The position numbers were made by a program, and so were the translations under genes. Source: Reclinomonas americana ATCC 50394 (Eukaryota; Jakobida; Jakobea; Jakobida). From it: a stretch of DNA of 64,000 nucleotides. The stretch lies in NCBI GenBank assembly GCA_048213135.1, contig PS015009.1, positions 558,001-622,000 of the forward strand. The letters are read 5' to 3'. The notes below the pieces were generated by a model that was given only the letters and a program-made list of their open reading frames with translations, was not told where the DNA came from and did no database searches. Of the stretch, positions 8,088 to 16,975 are shown piece after piece (the stretch's first letter is position 1; each line of letters begins with the position of its first letter).

Positions 8088-9767
8088 TTACAGGTACTTC
8101 GCCACAACAGGTATCCTTCTTCCCACGCCGAAGGCCTTGGGTGATACGCGTATGATGGGGCAGAACTGTTTGCGTTTGTACTCATTCACGTTCACCATTT
8201 TCAGCACCCTGTCTACCAATGCCGGGTCAAATCCGCCGGCTTTGATTTCATTGGGTCCTTTGCGCATCTCAATGTACTGGTACAGTATTTTATCGAGTAC
8301 GGCATAATCCGGAAGAGAATCGGCATCTTTTTGTCCCGGCCGCAATTCCGCGCTGGGCGCTTTATGGATGATGTTCGAAGGAATGATCTCCTTATCCCTG
8401 TTGATGTATTTCGCCAGTTCATACACCTGCATTTTGTAGCAATCGCCCAAAACGGCGATGCCACCTGCCATGTCGCCGTAAAGCGTTCCGTAACCGGTAG
8501 ACAATTCACTTTTATTGGAGGTATTCAGCAGTATGTAGCCCAGTTTATTCGCCACAGCCATCAGCAGGTTGCCACGGGTACGGCTTTGTATATTCTCTTC
8601 TGCAATACCGAAAGGAAGGTCCTTAAACACAGGTGCCAGTTCCTGCAGGAAGCTGTCGTAAATATTTTTGATGGGGATGATGTCATACGGGTTACCGAGG
8701 TTCTGGCTCAGTTGTACCGCATCGTCAACAGAGTGACCGGTGGAATATTGTGAAGGCATGAGTATGGCCCTTACCGCGTCTTTGCCCAATGCATCACAGG
8801 CAATGCCCAGCGTAACGGCGCTGTCGATACCGCCACTGCTGCCCAGTATAGCTTTGGTGAAACCCATCTTGGTAAAATAATCACGTATGCCCAGCACGAT
8901 CGCGGAATAGACCTGGTCAATATTCAACGCTTCTTCAAAATCGGCAGGTTCCAACAATCCATCGCGTACCCGGGCGGCCGGTTCAATGATATCTCCTTCA
9001 ATGCTGCCATCCTCATTCAGTACAAACGATTGCAGGTCTTCTTCAAACTTGGGAAGCTGTCCGCAAAGGTTGGCTTTGGCATCGAAAATAAGTGAAGCGC
9101 CGTCAAATACGATCTCCGTCTGGCTGCCCACACTGTTGCAATAGAAAAGCGGCAGTCCGTATTTCATCACATTCTCCTTGATGGTGGCCTTGCGGTCCTC
9201 ATCGTGGGTATAATCAAACGGCGAGGCCGACAGGTTAAGCATGATGTCTGGCTGCTGTTTCATCAGTTCATCCATCGGGCATACGCGGTACAGGGGATTA
9301 TCGCCCAGGTTCCAGATGTCCTCACAAATGGTCACGGCCAGTCGTTTTCCTTTAAAAGGAATCACCTGCCAGTCGTAAGCCGGCTCAAAATAGCGGTATT
9401 CGTCAAACACGTCGTAGGTAGGCAGGCAGGTTTTATGCACCACCGCTTTGACCTCCTTTTCATACAGGAAGAAGGCCGCGTTAAACAGGTCTTTTCCCTC
9501 CCGCACGGGATTACGGTCGGGGGCGCCTACCAGCACCGCGATGGTATCAGCATGCTGTTTTATTATATCTATAGCGGCATAGCTTTTATGGATAAAATCC
9601 TCAAACTCCAGGAAATCGCCGGGGGCATAACCACATACGCTCAGTTCACTGAACAAAACGATATCCGCACCTTCTGCTTTGGCCTGGCCAATAGCGCTGA
9701 TGATTTTTTGTGTATTGGACTCAAAATTGCCGATATGATAGTTCTGCTGTGCGAGAAAGATTTTCAT
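8088..9767 (-). CDS. nadE: Glutamine-dependent NAD+ synthase
   Basis: A two-domain enzyme that makes NAD+ from deamido-NAD+, ATP and glutamine. The N-terminal nitrilase-like glutaminase domain has its catalytic triad at E41, K112 and C148 (ICED). The C-terminal synthetase has the P-loop SSGGIDSAV and the conserved NLLMAVANKLGYILLNTSNKSE region. The open frame reaches 9989, but the ATG at 9767 gives the normal MKIFLAQQN start and 559 residues. An AGGAGG lies 3 bases before this ATG. It is divergent from gldB, as expected of a shared 79-base control region. Confidence 0.95.
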   Translation of the reverse strand: MKIFLAQQNYHIGNFESNTQKIISAIGQAKAEGADIVLFSELSVCGYAPGDFLEFEDFIHKSYAAIDIIKQHADTIAVLVGAPDRNPVREGKDLFNAAFFLYEKEVKAVVHKTCLPTYDVFDEYRYFEPAYDWQVIPFKGKRLAVTICEDIWNLGDNPLYRVCPMDELMKQQPDIMLNLSASPFDYTHDEDRKATIKENVMKYGLPLFYCNSVGSQTEIVFDGASLIFDAKANLCGQLPKFEEDLQSFVLNEDGSIEGDIIEPAARVRDGLLEPADFEEALNIDQVYSAIVLGIRDYFTKMGFTKAILGSSGGIDSAVTLGIACDALGKDAVRAILMPSQYSTGHSVDDAVQLSQNLGNPYDIIPIKNIYDSFLQELAPVFKDLPFGIAEENIQSRTRGNLLMAVANKLGYILLNTSNKSELSTGYGTLYGDMAGGIAVLGDCYKMQVYELAKYINRDKEIIPSNIIHKAPSAELRPGQKDADSLPDYAVLDKILYQYIEMRKGPNEIKAGGFDPALVDRVLKMVNVNEYKRKQFCPIIRVSPKAFGVGRRIPVVAKYL

Positions 9768-9846
9768 GAACCTCCTGGTTGACCGGTTTTCACGGTTTGT
9801 TAGTAAATTTAACGGCTGTAAAGTTAAACTATTAAAACATCTGAAC

Positions 9847-10857
9847 ATGCGGTTCTTCTCTGCCTTTCTGCTGGTCGCTTTTCTTTTTGCCTGTAATTCA
9901 CAACACAAAGCACCCGATGTTTCGGATGTGAAGATATCGGTCACCACGCAGCGTTTTGAGGAAGACATGTTTAAGCTGGACACTAACAATCTTGCCCCGC
10001 AGCTTGATCAGTTGCAGGCCCGCTACCCTTCTTTCGGGGAAAATTTTTTCGCGTCCATTCTCAACTGCGATCCGCGGTGGAGTGCCGACACCATGGCCGG
10101 TTATGTAAAAGGATTTATTGGCGCCTACCGAAAAATGTACGACACATCCGAAATCCTGTTCCGCAATTTTGAACCTTACGAAAAAGAGATCAGGAAAGGG
10201 TTGCAATACCTGAAGCATTATTTCCCGGCCTATAAAACACCGGCGAAGATCATTACTTACATCGGGCCTGTGGATGGTTATGGCGATATCCTTACCGACG
10301 ATGCCATTGTGGTGGGATTACAACATCATTTGGGCAAACAATATTCGCTGTACCATACCCCCATGGTGCAGGAAACCTACCCGGATTACATCAGCCGCCG
10401 TTTTGAACCGGGTTATATCGCCGTAAACGCGATGAAAAATATCGTGCTGGATATGTTCCCCGAAAAAATGGAAGAACGGCCCCTGGTACAGCAAATGGTA
10501 GAGAAAGGTAAGCGGCTGTATGTGCTGTCGCAACTGCTGCCCGGCACCGATGAATATAAAATGATCGGTTACACCAAAGAACAACTGGAGAGCGCTTATA
10601 AGAATGAAAAAGTAGTGTGGGACCTTTTTGTACAGAATAACTTTTTGCAAACGATCGACAACAATATCATCAAGAATTATATTGGCGAGGGTCCCAAAAC
10701 ACAGGAACTGGGCGAATCATCTCCGGGTAATATCGGTTCCTTCGCGGGGTGGCAGATCGTGAAAAAATACATGAACAAACACCCCAATACCACGCTTCAG
10801 CAACTGATGGCTACCGATGCTGAAAGTGTTTTTACAGATGCACGGTATAAGCCGTAA
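9847..10857 (+). CDS. gldB: Gliding motility lipoprotein GldB
   Basis: A 336-residue lipoprotein with signal MRFFSAFLLVAFLFAC, lipidated Cys at 16. The mature protein has features seen in GldB: the RFEEDMFKLD start, the PSFGENFF segment, and a C-terminal GRNIGSFAGWQIVKKYM-like helix region (here PGNIGSFAGWQIV). In Flavobacterium johnsoniae, GldB is needed for gliding and is linked to T9SS function, but its biochemical role is unknown. I choose the ATG at 9847, since an upstream open stretch would hide the signal peptide. The stop codon is inside a GTAATTA tandem repeat. gldC, which often accompanies gldB, is not seen in this window. Confidence 0.88.
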   Translation: MRFFSAFLLVAFLFACNSQHKAPDVSDVKISVTTQRFEEDMFKLDTNNLAPQLDQLQARYPSFGENFFASILNCDPRWSADTMAGYVKGFIGAYRKMYDTSEILFRNFEPYEKEIRKGLQYLKHYFPAYKTPAKIITYIGPVDGYGDILTDDAIVVGLQHHLGKQYSLYHTPMVQETYPDYISRRFEPGYIAVNAMKNIVLDMFPEKMEERPLVQQMVEKGKRLYVLSQLLPGTDEYKMIGYTKEQLESAYKNEKVVWDLFVQNNFLQTIDNNIIKNYIGEGPKTQELGESSPGNIGSFAGWQIVKKYMNKHPNTTLQQLMATDAESVFTDARYKP

Positions 10858-10883
10858 TTAGTAATTAGTAATTAGTAATTAGT
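10854..10883. repeat. GTAATTA tandem repeat (4 copies)
   Basis: Four perfect 7-base copies of GTAATTA begin at 10854 and overlap the gldB stop codon (TAA at 10855-10857). Confidence 0.8.
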
Positions 10884-10940
10884 GCAAGACGTACACAGGA
10901 CACAAGGGTTGCCCGTTGGGTAATGTTTTCCAGAAAAATA

Positions 10941-12044
10941 CTAAGCTGCATTCACCGCCTGCTGCGTCATTGCGGGACGTTTTCCCAGGAAACGCATCAT
11001 ACGGAAATGAGAAGCAACAGCCCCGAATAAAGTGGGATATTGATTATAAGGAAGATTAAACTCAGCGCATTTTTCACGCACAATTTTACTGATGGCAGGA
11101 TAATGCACATGGCTCACCCTTGGGAAAAGGTGATGCTCTACCTGGTAATTCAGTCCGCCCACAAACCAGGAGATCACTTTATTATCCATTGCAAAATTAG
11201 CCGTGGTCTTGATCTGGTGCTCTGCCCAGGCGGTTTCAATATGTTTGGTGGCATCCAGTGGCACATGTTCAAACTCTGTATTCTCCACTACATGCGCCAG
11301 TTGAAATACAAGCGACAAAATAAGTCCCATGCTGGCGTTAAGCACCAGGTACCCGGCCAGCCAGGGCAATACACCCCATACCATGATCGGTAATACAATA
11401 TAAAAAACGAGGTACAGTACTTTGGTGGCCCAGAAGATGATGTGATTTTTTGTGCTCATCTTCCATGCATCGGTAGTATAGATCTTACGGGAAAAATATT
11501 TCTTGAAATCCATGATGAATATCCAGAAGATGGTGGAGAGGGAATATACCGGCAGCAGGTAAAGGTGCTGTATTTTATGGGCCGGTACCCACTTCTGCGT
11601 TTCACACTGGCGGATGATGGGGCTTTTGGCGATGTCATCATCAATACCGTCAACATTGGTATACGTATGGTGAATGATGTTGTGTTTTTGTTTCCAGAAG
11701 AAAGAACTGGCGCCCAGCATATTCAGGCTCAGTCCTAAAAAGTCGTTGAGCCAGGGTTTTGTGGAATAGCTGCCATGGTTGGCGTCGTGCATCACACTGA
11801 AACCAATGGAAGCCAGCGTTAACCCCAGTACAACGAGAAGCGACAGCGCCACCCAGGGGTTTACCGGTGTAAGCATAAGTACACCGTATATGGCAACAGC
11901 GGCAGATACCAGGATGATGGTTTTACTGAACAGTCTCCAGTCGCCGGTCTTCTTGATCTTTTTCTGAACAAAATATTCGTCAACAGCAGCTTTGAGGCTC
12001 TGGTAAAAATCATTGTTACGGTTACTGAAAGTGATCTTTGCCAT
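10941..12044 (-). CDS. Membrane fatty acid desaturase (acyl-CoA/lipid type)
   Basis: A 367-residue di-iron membrane desaturase. The three histidine boxes are present: HDANHG near residue 88, HNIIHH near residue 125, and QVEHH in the C-terminal half. Four membrane segments are expected. QVEHH rather than HXXHH at the third box is the front-end-like pattern, but bacterial members vary, so the double-bond position is not assigned. It would alter membrane lipid fluidity. The ATG at 12044 is the only reasonable start, and the gene stands alone. Confidence 0.92.
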   Translation of the reverse strand: MAKITFSNRNNDFYQSLKAAVDEYFVQKKIKKTGDWRLFSKTIILVSAAVAIYGVLMLTPVNPWVALSLLVVLGLTLASIGFSVMHDANHGSYSTKPWLNDFLGLSLNMLGASSFFWKQKHNIIHHTYTNVDGIDDDIAKSPIIRQCETQKWVPAHKIQHLYLLPVYSLSTIFWIFIMDFKKYFSRKIYTTDAWKMSTKNHIIFWATKVLYLVFYIVLPIMVWGVLPWLAGYLVLNASMGLILSLVFQLAHVVENTEFEHVPLDATKHIETAWAEHQIKTTANFAMDNKVISWFVGGLNYQVEHHLFPRVSHVHYPAISKIVREKCAEFNLPYNQYPTLFGAVASHFRMMRFLGKRPAMTQQAVNAA

Positions 12045-12186
12045 AATTGGTATTAAGGTTTCAAATGTTTTTAATCCGGCAAATAGTTATGGGAAACGAC
12101 GCGGTATACGTATTGCTTATGAAACGTATGTTTTCGTTCATGCCTGACCGCTTAAAGGTAAACCAAATCCTCTAAAATCAGAGGCT

Positions 12187-12573
12187 TTAGTTCATTTTAA
12201 AGGGCGCATTCATCTCGAATGACGGGATGATGACATGGAACGTACGTTTGTTGCTGATGTTCTCCATGAGGTAGGTACCATACATTTTGCCCATTTCCGT
12301 GCGAAGGTTACAGCCGCTGATGTACTGGTAGGAGCCGCCGGGATTGATCTGGGGCTGAACACCTACAACACCTTCTCCTTCCACTTCCCTTTCGCTGCCG
12401 TTACTGTCGAAAATATGCCAGTGCCTGCGCAGGAGCCTGATCGGGAAATTGTTCATATTCTCGATCGTAATGCGGTAGGCAAACATAAATTCGCTGTTTA
12501 CCGGGTTGCTGTAGTCTGGCTGGTAATAAGTTTCGACGCTGATGGTTACGCCCTCTGATATTTTGGAGATCAT
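12187..12573 (-). CDS. apaG: ApaG (DUF525) protein
   Basis: A 128-residue protein matching the ApaG fold, an immunoglobulin-like beta sandwich. Typical blocks are visible: VSVETYYQPDYSNP, the R-I-x-I-E-N strand (YRITIENMNNFPIRLLRRHWHIFDSNG), GEGVVGVQPQINPGGSYQYISG and MYGTYLM. ApaG in enterobacteria is linked to cobalt and magnesium resistance; function here is not shown. The length is normal. Confidence 0.93.
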   Translation of the reverse strand: MISKISEGVTISVETYYQPDYSNPVNSEFMFAYRITIENMNNFPIRLLRRHWHIFDSNGSEREVEGEGVVGVQPQINPGGSYQYISGCNLRTEMGKMYGTYLMENISNKRTFHVIIPSFEMNAPFKMN

Positions 12574-12656
12574 GAGACGGTTTTTCGTAAAAATAATAAT
12601 AAAAATCCCCTTTTATTGTAAATTAGGTGAGTTTCATTCTGTTAAAATCATGTCAT

Positions 12657-12884
12657 ATGCCGGTTAAGACCATACATTACAATAATGCCGACATTACGGT
12701 AATCTGGAAACCAGAGCTTTGTATACATTCAGCTATCTGCGCCCGCGGGCTGCCCGCCGTTTTTGACCCCCGCCGCAGGCCCTGGGTAGACATGAGCCAG
12801 GCCACCACGCTGCAGATCGTTGATCAGGTAAAAAAATGCCCCAGCGGCGCCCTCAGTTATACAGAGAAAGAAAAAAGCGACTGA
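12657..12884 (+). CDS. Small (4Fe-4S) mono-cluster protein, YjdI-like
   Basis: A 75-residue protein of the divergent Fer4_19 type. Three Cys are visible at 22, 28 and 61, in ELCIHSAIC and KKCPSGAL, consistent with an incomplete ferredoxin-like cluster site. I use the ATG at 12657. The frame is open to 12627 but the extra 10 residues add nothing recognisable. Its stop is 19 bases before the corrected end of the facing SUI1 gene, a compact convergent pair. An electron-transfer role is an inference. Confidence 0.8.
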   Translation: MPVKTIHYNNADITVIWKPELCIHSAICARGLPAVFDPRRRPWVDMSQATTLQIVDQVKKCPSGALSYTEKEKSD

Positions 12885-13255
12885 GGAAATACCCTTCTTC
12901 TTTCTACTGCTTCTTTGCTTTGGTATAGCCTTTTTTTTTGCAGCCATTGCAGTATTTTATCGCGGTTATCACCCTGCACTATGATCTCTCCGTCCTTTAC
13001 CGAACCACCGGTTCCGCAGAAGCTTTTCAGTTGTTTTCCCAGTTCTTCCAGGTCGGATACCGTACCAGAAAACCCGGTCACCAGCGTAACCGCTTTTCCC
13101 GCCCTTTGTTTGGTATCGAGCCGGATGCGCAGCAATTGTTCCGCCGCCGGTAAGGTGTTCACTTCTTCGGGTTCATCGCCCGGCAGTTTATAATCCGGAT
13201 CCGTGGAATAAACCAGTCCGCCCCAGCTGTTTGTTGTGTTCTTTTTCTTACTCAT
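12857..13255 (-). CDS. SUI1/YciH-like translation initiation factor, 3' end frameshifted
   Basis: The frame encodes the eIF1/SUI1 fold expected of YciH: the conserved VTLVTGFSGT and GTGGSVKDGEIIVQGDNRDKI blocks. As read, the frame passes through a 9-base poly-T on the + strand (12931-12939) and continues to 12857 with an atypical basic tail, overlapping the Fe-S gene. With 8 bases instead of 9, the frame would end with KKGY..K, the normal family end, at the TAG at 12904-12906. So this is either an assembly error or real slippage. It starts 2 bases after the nadC stop, so the two are co-transcribed. Confidence 0.85.
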   Translation of the reverse strand: MSKKKNTTNSWGGLVYSTDPDYKLPGDEPEEVNTLPAAEQLLRIRLDTKQRAGKAVTLVTGFSGTVSDLEELGKQLKSFCGTGGSVKDGEIIVQGDNRDKILQWLQKKRLYQSKEAVERRRVFPQSLFSFSV

Positions 13256-13257
13256 GA

Positions 13258-14109
13258 TCAGATCATTTTTGCTTTCAGGCTCAGGTCCAGGCTGCGGGCC
13301 TGGTGTATGATGGAGCCGCTGGAAATAAAATCCACCCCAGTGGCGGCATAGTCGGTAATATTATCGAGGTGGATACCGCCGCTGGCTTCGGTCTCATATT
13401 TTTTATCAATGATAACCAGCGCTTCGGCAATCTGTGCCGGTTTGAAATTATCGAGCATAATACGGTCCACTTTACCCGTGGCCATCACTTCCCGTACATC
13501 ATCCAGGCTGCGGGTTTCCACTTCTATCTTCATGCCGGGTTTGTGCTGCTGCACATAATCGTATGCTTTGTTGATGGCCTTGGCAATGCCGCCGCAATAG
13601 TCGATATGGTTGTCTTTCAGCATGATCATATCGTACAGGCCAAAACGATGGTTGACGGCCCCGCCAATGCGTACCGCTTCTTTTTCCAGCAGCCGGAAAT
13701 TGGGTGTTGTTTTGCGGGTGTCGAGCAGCCGGGTATGATAGCCTTCCAGTTTGCGTACATAGGTCGCCGTTAGTGTGGCAATACCGCTCATACGCTGCAT
13801 ACAATTCAGCACCAGTCTTTCGCATTGCAGGATGGTATGCACCAGCGCCTCCACTTCAAAAGCCACATCGCCGGGTTGCATGGCATCGCCGTCTTTCATG
13901 GCCGGGTAAAAAACAATACCGGGCTCCATATGACGGAATATGCGTTCCGCCACATGCATGCCTGCCAGTACACCGGCTTCTTTTATTTTCAGTACCGCCC
14001 TCCCTTTGGCCTCTGCCGGGATGCTCGACAGCGTGGAATGGTCGCCGTCGCCGATATCTTCCCGCAACGCATTGGTGATGAGGTGGTCGAGTTGTTCTTC
14101 GTAAGTCAT
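13258..14109 (-). CDS. nadC: Nicotinate-nucleotide pyrophosphorylase (quinolinate phosphoribosyltransferase)
   Basis: Converts quinolinate and PRPP to nicotinate mononucleotide in de novo NAD synthesis. The 283 residues show the family blocks RKTTPNFR, KDNHIDYCGG, EVETRSLDDV and DRIMLDNFKP. It is followed two bases later by the SUI1-like gene. nadE, in the same pathway, is 3.5 kb away. A terminator at about 14150-14190 separates it from the gene upstream. Confidence 0.95.
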   Translation of the reverse strand: MTYEEQLDHLITNALREDIGDGDHSTLSSIPAEAKGRAVLKIKEAGVLAGMHVAERIFRHMEPGIVFYPAMKDGDAMQPGDVAFEVEALVHTILQCERLVLNCMQRMSGIATLTATYVRKLEGYHTRLLDTRKTTPNFRLLEKEAVRIGGAVNHRFGLYDMIMLKDNHIDYCGGIAKAINKAYDYVQQHKPGMKIEVETRSLDDVREVMATGKVDRIMLDNFKPAQIAEALVIIDKKYETEASGGIHLDNITDYAATGVDFISSGSIIHQARSLDLSLKAKMI

Positions 14110-14151
14110 GTAGCAAAGCTAAGAAAGAAGTTTGTCGCACAGACGGGCCTT

Positions 14152-14189
14152 AATAAACAAAGCCCCGGTTTCCGGGGCCTGTTTTTTTA
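14152..14189 (-). terminator. Intrinsic terminator, stem GCCCCGG/CCGGGGC
   Basis: A 7-bp GC-rich stem with an AAA loop (14162-14178) has T-rich sequence on both sides. Read on the minus strand, it ends the DUF4783-like transcript before nadC. The + strand also has a T7 run, so it may work in both directions. Confidence 0.7.
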
Positions 14190-14206
14190 TTGTCGTATCA
14201 GAAAGA

Positions 14207-14590
14207 TTACTGGTTCTCGAACCGGATCTCCTGCAGGTACTGTTTATCGGCTTTTTGTTTCATAAAGATCGTCGTGCGGAAACTGCCTGTTTTAGTATTC
14301 AGGTTGCCGATGCGGTATTGCGATCCGCCGTTCTCCCCTTTGTGGATCACTTCGAATCCTTTTACCGGGTTAGTGGCAAAAAAGTCTTTCAGCACCAGTT
14401 CCGCCTGGCTTTTGCTGTAACTATTGCTTTTATCCAGCATGGTGATCTCCACGGTATTGTCGAAATACCTGGCGATCTGGCTGGAGTTACCGTTTTTCAT
14501 CGCATTCACCACATCATCAATGCCCTGTTGAAGCACCGTAAAAGAAAGAACGACCAGGCTGATGGCGGCAAATGTAAATATGCGTTTCAT
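14207..14590 (-). CDS. DUF4783-like secreted protein
   Basis: A 127-residue protein with a signal peptide (MKRIFTFAAISLVVLSFTVL) and a mature domain that begins GIDDVVNAMKNGNSSQIARYFDN. This is the compact alpha+beta, NTF2-like layout of DUF4783. Function is unknown. The ATG at 14590 was chosen because it restores the signal peptide; the frame is open to 14662. It is periplasmic or exported, and is followed by a strong terminator. Confidence 0.75.
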   Translation of the reverse strand: MKRIFTFAAISLVVLSFTVLQQGIDDVVNAMKNGNSSQIARYFDNTVEITMLDKSNSYSKSQAELVLKDFFATNPVKGFEVIHKGENGGSQYRIGNLNTKTGSFRTTIFMKQKADKQYLQEIRFENQ

Positions 14591-14788
14591 GATTTTGTCT
14601 TTTAAGTAAGGTTGAAGCCCGGGAAGCTTCCTGGCATTCGTTAGTAATGGTAATCCCCGCACTCCTCAATTTCACCTGTCAGTTTGCCAAAAACGTGCCA
14701 AGCTGTGTTAAAGATACGGCTTGCTGCCTTATTTTATCCCCGGACAGGAATACGGCTGATTTCGCTGCAAATATTTTAGTTTTACAGG

Positions 14789-16309
14789 ATGCAAGATAAA
14801 AAAGTCATTCTCATCATTATGGACGGCTGGGGCCTCGGAAAAGTAAAGGAAAGCGATGCCATTCAGCATGCCCGTACCCCATTCGTAAGTGCTTTATACT
14901 CAAAATATCCCAATACTACCCTGGTTACCTGCGGTGAAGATGTGGGCCTTCCGGAAGGGCAGATGGGCAACAGCGAAGTAGGCCACCTGAACCTGGGGGC
15001 CGGCCGGATCGTTTACCAGGAACTCCAGCGCATTAACGTGGCCATCCGTACCGGGGAATTCAACACCAACCCGCAGTTACTCAGCGCTATCCGCTATGCC
15101 CGCGACAACAATAAAACCCTTCACCTGCTGGGTCTTGTAAGCGACGGCGGGGTACATTCCCATATCAGCCACCTGGAGGCCCTTACCAGCCTTTGCCAGG
15201 CCGAAGGACTGCAGCAGGTACTCATACATGCATTCACAGACGGACGTGATACCGACCCCAAAAGCGGGCTGGGTTACATTCAGCAACTCCAGCAGCACCT
15301 GAACAAAACCACGGGCAAAATTGCCAGCATTACCGGCCGCTATTATGCCATGGACCGCGACAAACGCTGGGAGAGGGTGAAAATCGCCTATGACGCCCTT
15401 GTGCATGGTACCGGCACCGCCAGTAATGACCTGGCCGCCGCCATACAGCAATCCTATAAAGACGGGGTGACCGACGAGTTCATTAAACCCATCATCAACA
15501 GCAGCGTTGCCAACCCGGTAATTAAAGCTGATGATGCCGTGATCTGTTTCAACTTCCGTACCGACAGGTGCCGGGAGATCACCGAAGTACTGACACAGAC
15601 CGACATGCCCGATTACGGCATGACCACCCTGCCCCTGCACTATACCACCATGACGCAGTACAACCACAATTATAAAAACGTGAACGTGGTGTTTGAGAAC
15701 GACGACCTGAAGAATACATTGGGTGAAATATTATCGCAGCAAGGGAAAACCCAGGTGCGCATCGCGGAAACAGAAAAATACCCGCATGTGAGTTTCTTTT
15801 TCAGCGGCGGAAGGGAAAAACCTTTTGACGGAGAGAAGAGGATCATGATACCCTCGCCCAAAGTGGCTACCTATGATCTGCAACCGGAAATGAGCGCCGT
15901 GGAAGTAACCAACGCGATCGTGGAAGAGATCAATACCCATACACCCGACTTCATCTGCCTCAATTTTGCCAATGCCGATATGGTGGGACATACCGGCGTA
16001 TGGGAAGCTGTGATCAAAGCCGTGGAAACGGTGGATGCCTGCGTGGATCGTGTGGTGACCGCCGCGCTGGCAAAGGATTACGACATTGTACTTACCGCCG
16101 ATCATGGCAATGCCGATTACGAGATCAATGAGGACGGTACCCCCAATACTGCACACACGCTGAACCTGGTGCCGCTGTTCATCATCAGCAATACCTGGAA
16201 AGGTACCGTGCATGCCGGTAAACTCGGCGATATTGCGCCTAGCATTCTTACGCTGATGAGACTGCCCATTCCCGCGGAAATGACAGGCAACATACTGGTC
16301 AACAACTAA
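14789..16309 (+). CDS. gpmI: 2,3-bisphosphoglycerate-independent phosphoglycerate mutase
   Basis: Interconverts 3- and 2-phosphoglycerate in glycolysis. The 506 residues are the usual length. The alkaline-phosphatase-like metal site is visible, with D12 in MDGWG and the catalytic Ser in NSEVGHLNLG (S62). Further family blocks are FTDGRDTDPKS, YYAMDRDKRWER and the C-terminal VLTADHGNAD. It is manganese-dependent and needs no bisphosphoglycerate cofactor. Confidence 0.97.
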   Translation: MQDKKVILIIMDGWGLGKVKESDAIQHARTPFVSALYSKYPNTTLVTCGEDVGLPEGQMGNSEVGHLNLGAGRIVYQELQRINVAIRTGEFNTNPQLLSAIRYARDNNKTLHLLGLVSDGGVHSHISHLEALTSLCQAEGLQQVLIHAFTDGRDTDPKSGLGYIQQLQQHLNKTTGKIASITGRYYAMDRDKRWERVKIAYDALVHGTGTASNDLAAAIQQSYKDGVTDEFIKPIINSSVANPVIKADDAVICFNFRTDRCREITEVLTQTDMPDYGMTTLPLHYTTMTQYNHNYKNVNVVFENDDLKNTLGEILSQQGKTQVRIAETEKYPHVSFFFSGGREKPFDGEKRIMIPSPKVATYDLQPEMSAVEVTNAIVEEINTHTPDFICLNFANADMVGHTGVWEAVIKAVETVDACVDRVVTAALAKDYDIVLTADHGNADYEINEDGTPNTAHTLNLVPLFIISNTWKGTVHAGKLGDIAPSILTLMRLPIPAEMTGNILVNN

Positions 16310-16320
16310 TTTTGTTTTAT

Positions 16321-16815
16321 ATGAAACTCTTTTTCAAAAGACTCTTCCAGTTGCTGCTGATCGCCTTTATCGGCATACAGTTCATCAGGCCCGCAAAAAA
16401 TATATCGGCTACCAAAGGGCCTAATGATATTTCAGTCAAATATCCCGTGCCCGCCGAAGTGGAAAAAATACTGAAAACAGCCTGTTACGACTGCCACAGC
16501 AACAATACCGTTTACCCCTGGTACAGCCATATTCAGCCTGTAACCTGGTGGCTCGATAAACACATCCGCGACGGAAAAAAGGACCTCAATTTTTCCGAGT
16601 TCACCACGTACAGTGCCAGGAGGCAGTACCGCAAGCTGGAAGAAGTGGGTGAACTTGCCGACAATGGCGAAATGCCACTCTCCTCCTATACCCTTATTCA
16701 CCGCGATGCCAAACTGAGCCCGGAGCAAAAAGCCACCCTTACCGGCTGGGTAAATGCCCTGCGTGACAGCATCAAACAAAACTATCCGCCTGACAGCCTG
16801 CTGAAGAGAAAATAA
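16321..16815 (+). CDS. Haem-binding domain protein (Haem_bd type)
   Basis: A 164-residue protein with an N-terminal membrane anchor or signal (KRLFQLLLIAFIGIQF) and a periplasmic domain. The CYDCHSN motif gives a c-type haem site (C55, C58, H59), followed by the typical YPWYSHIQPVTWWLDKHI segment of the Haem_bd family. The ATG at 16321 follows 11 bases after gpmI, so the two may be co-transcribed. Its redox partner is not known. Confidence 0.85.
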   Translation: MKLFFKRLFQLLLIAFIGIQFIRPAKNISATKGPNDISVKYPVPAEVEKILKTACYDCHSNNTVYPWYSHIQPVTWWLDKHIRDGKKDLNFSEFTTYSARRQYRKLEEVGELADNGEMPLSSYTLIHRDAKLSPEQKATLTGWVNALRDSIKQNYPPDSLLKRK

Positions 16816-16975
16816 CGTTGGTATAGCGTATTTTTCACACATATCAGGTAATTCTTTATTGATCAGGAAGTTAGCAAAGATTAACCCCGTCTTTTTCTGC
16901 TGTTTTTTTTATATAACCCATGCAGCTATAATCTTCCGCATTTTGTCTATATTTATAGGGTAAATCCAGACAATT

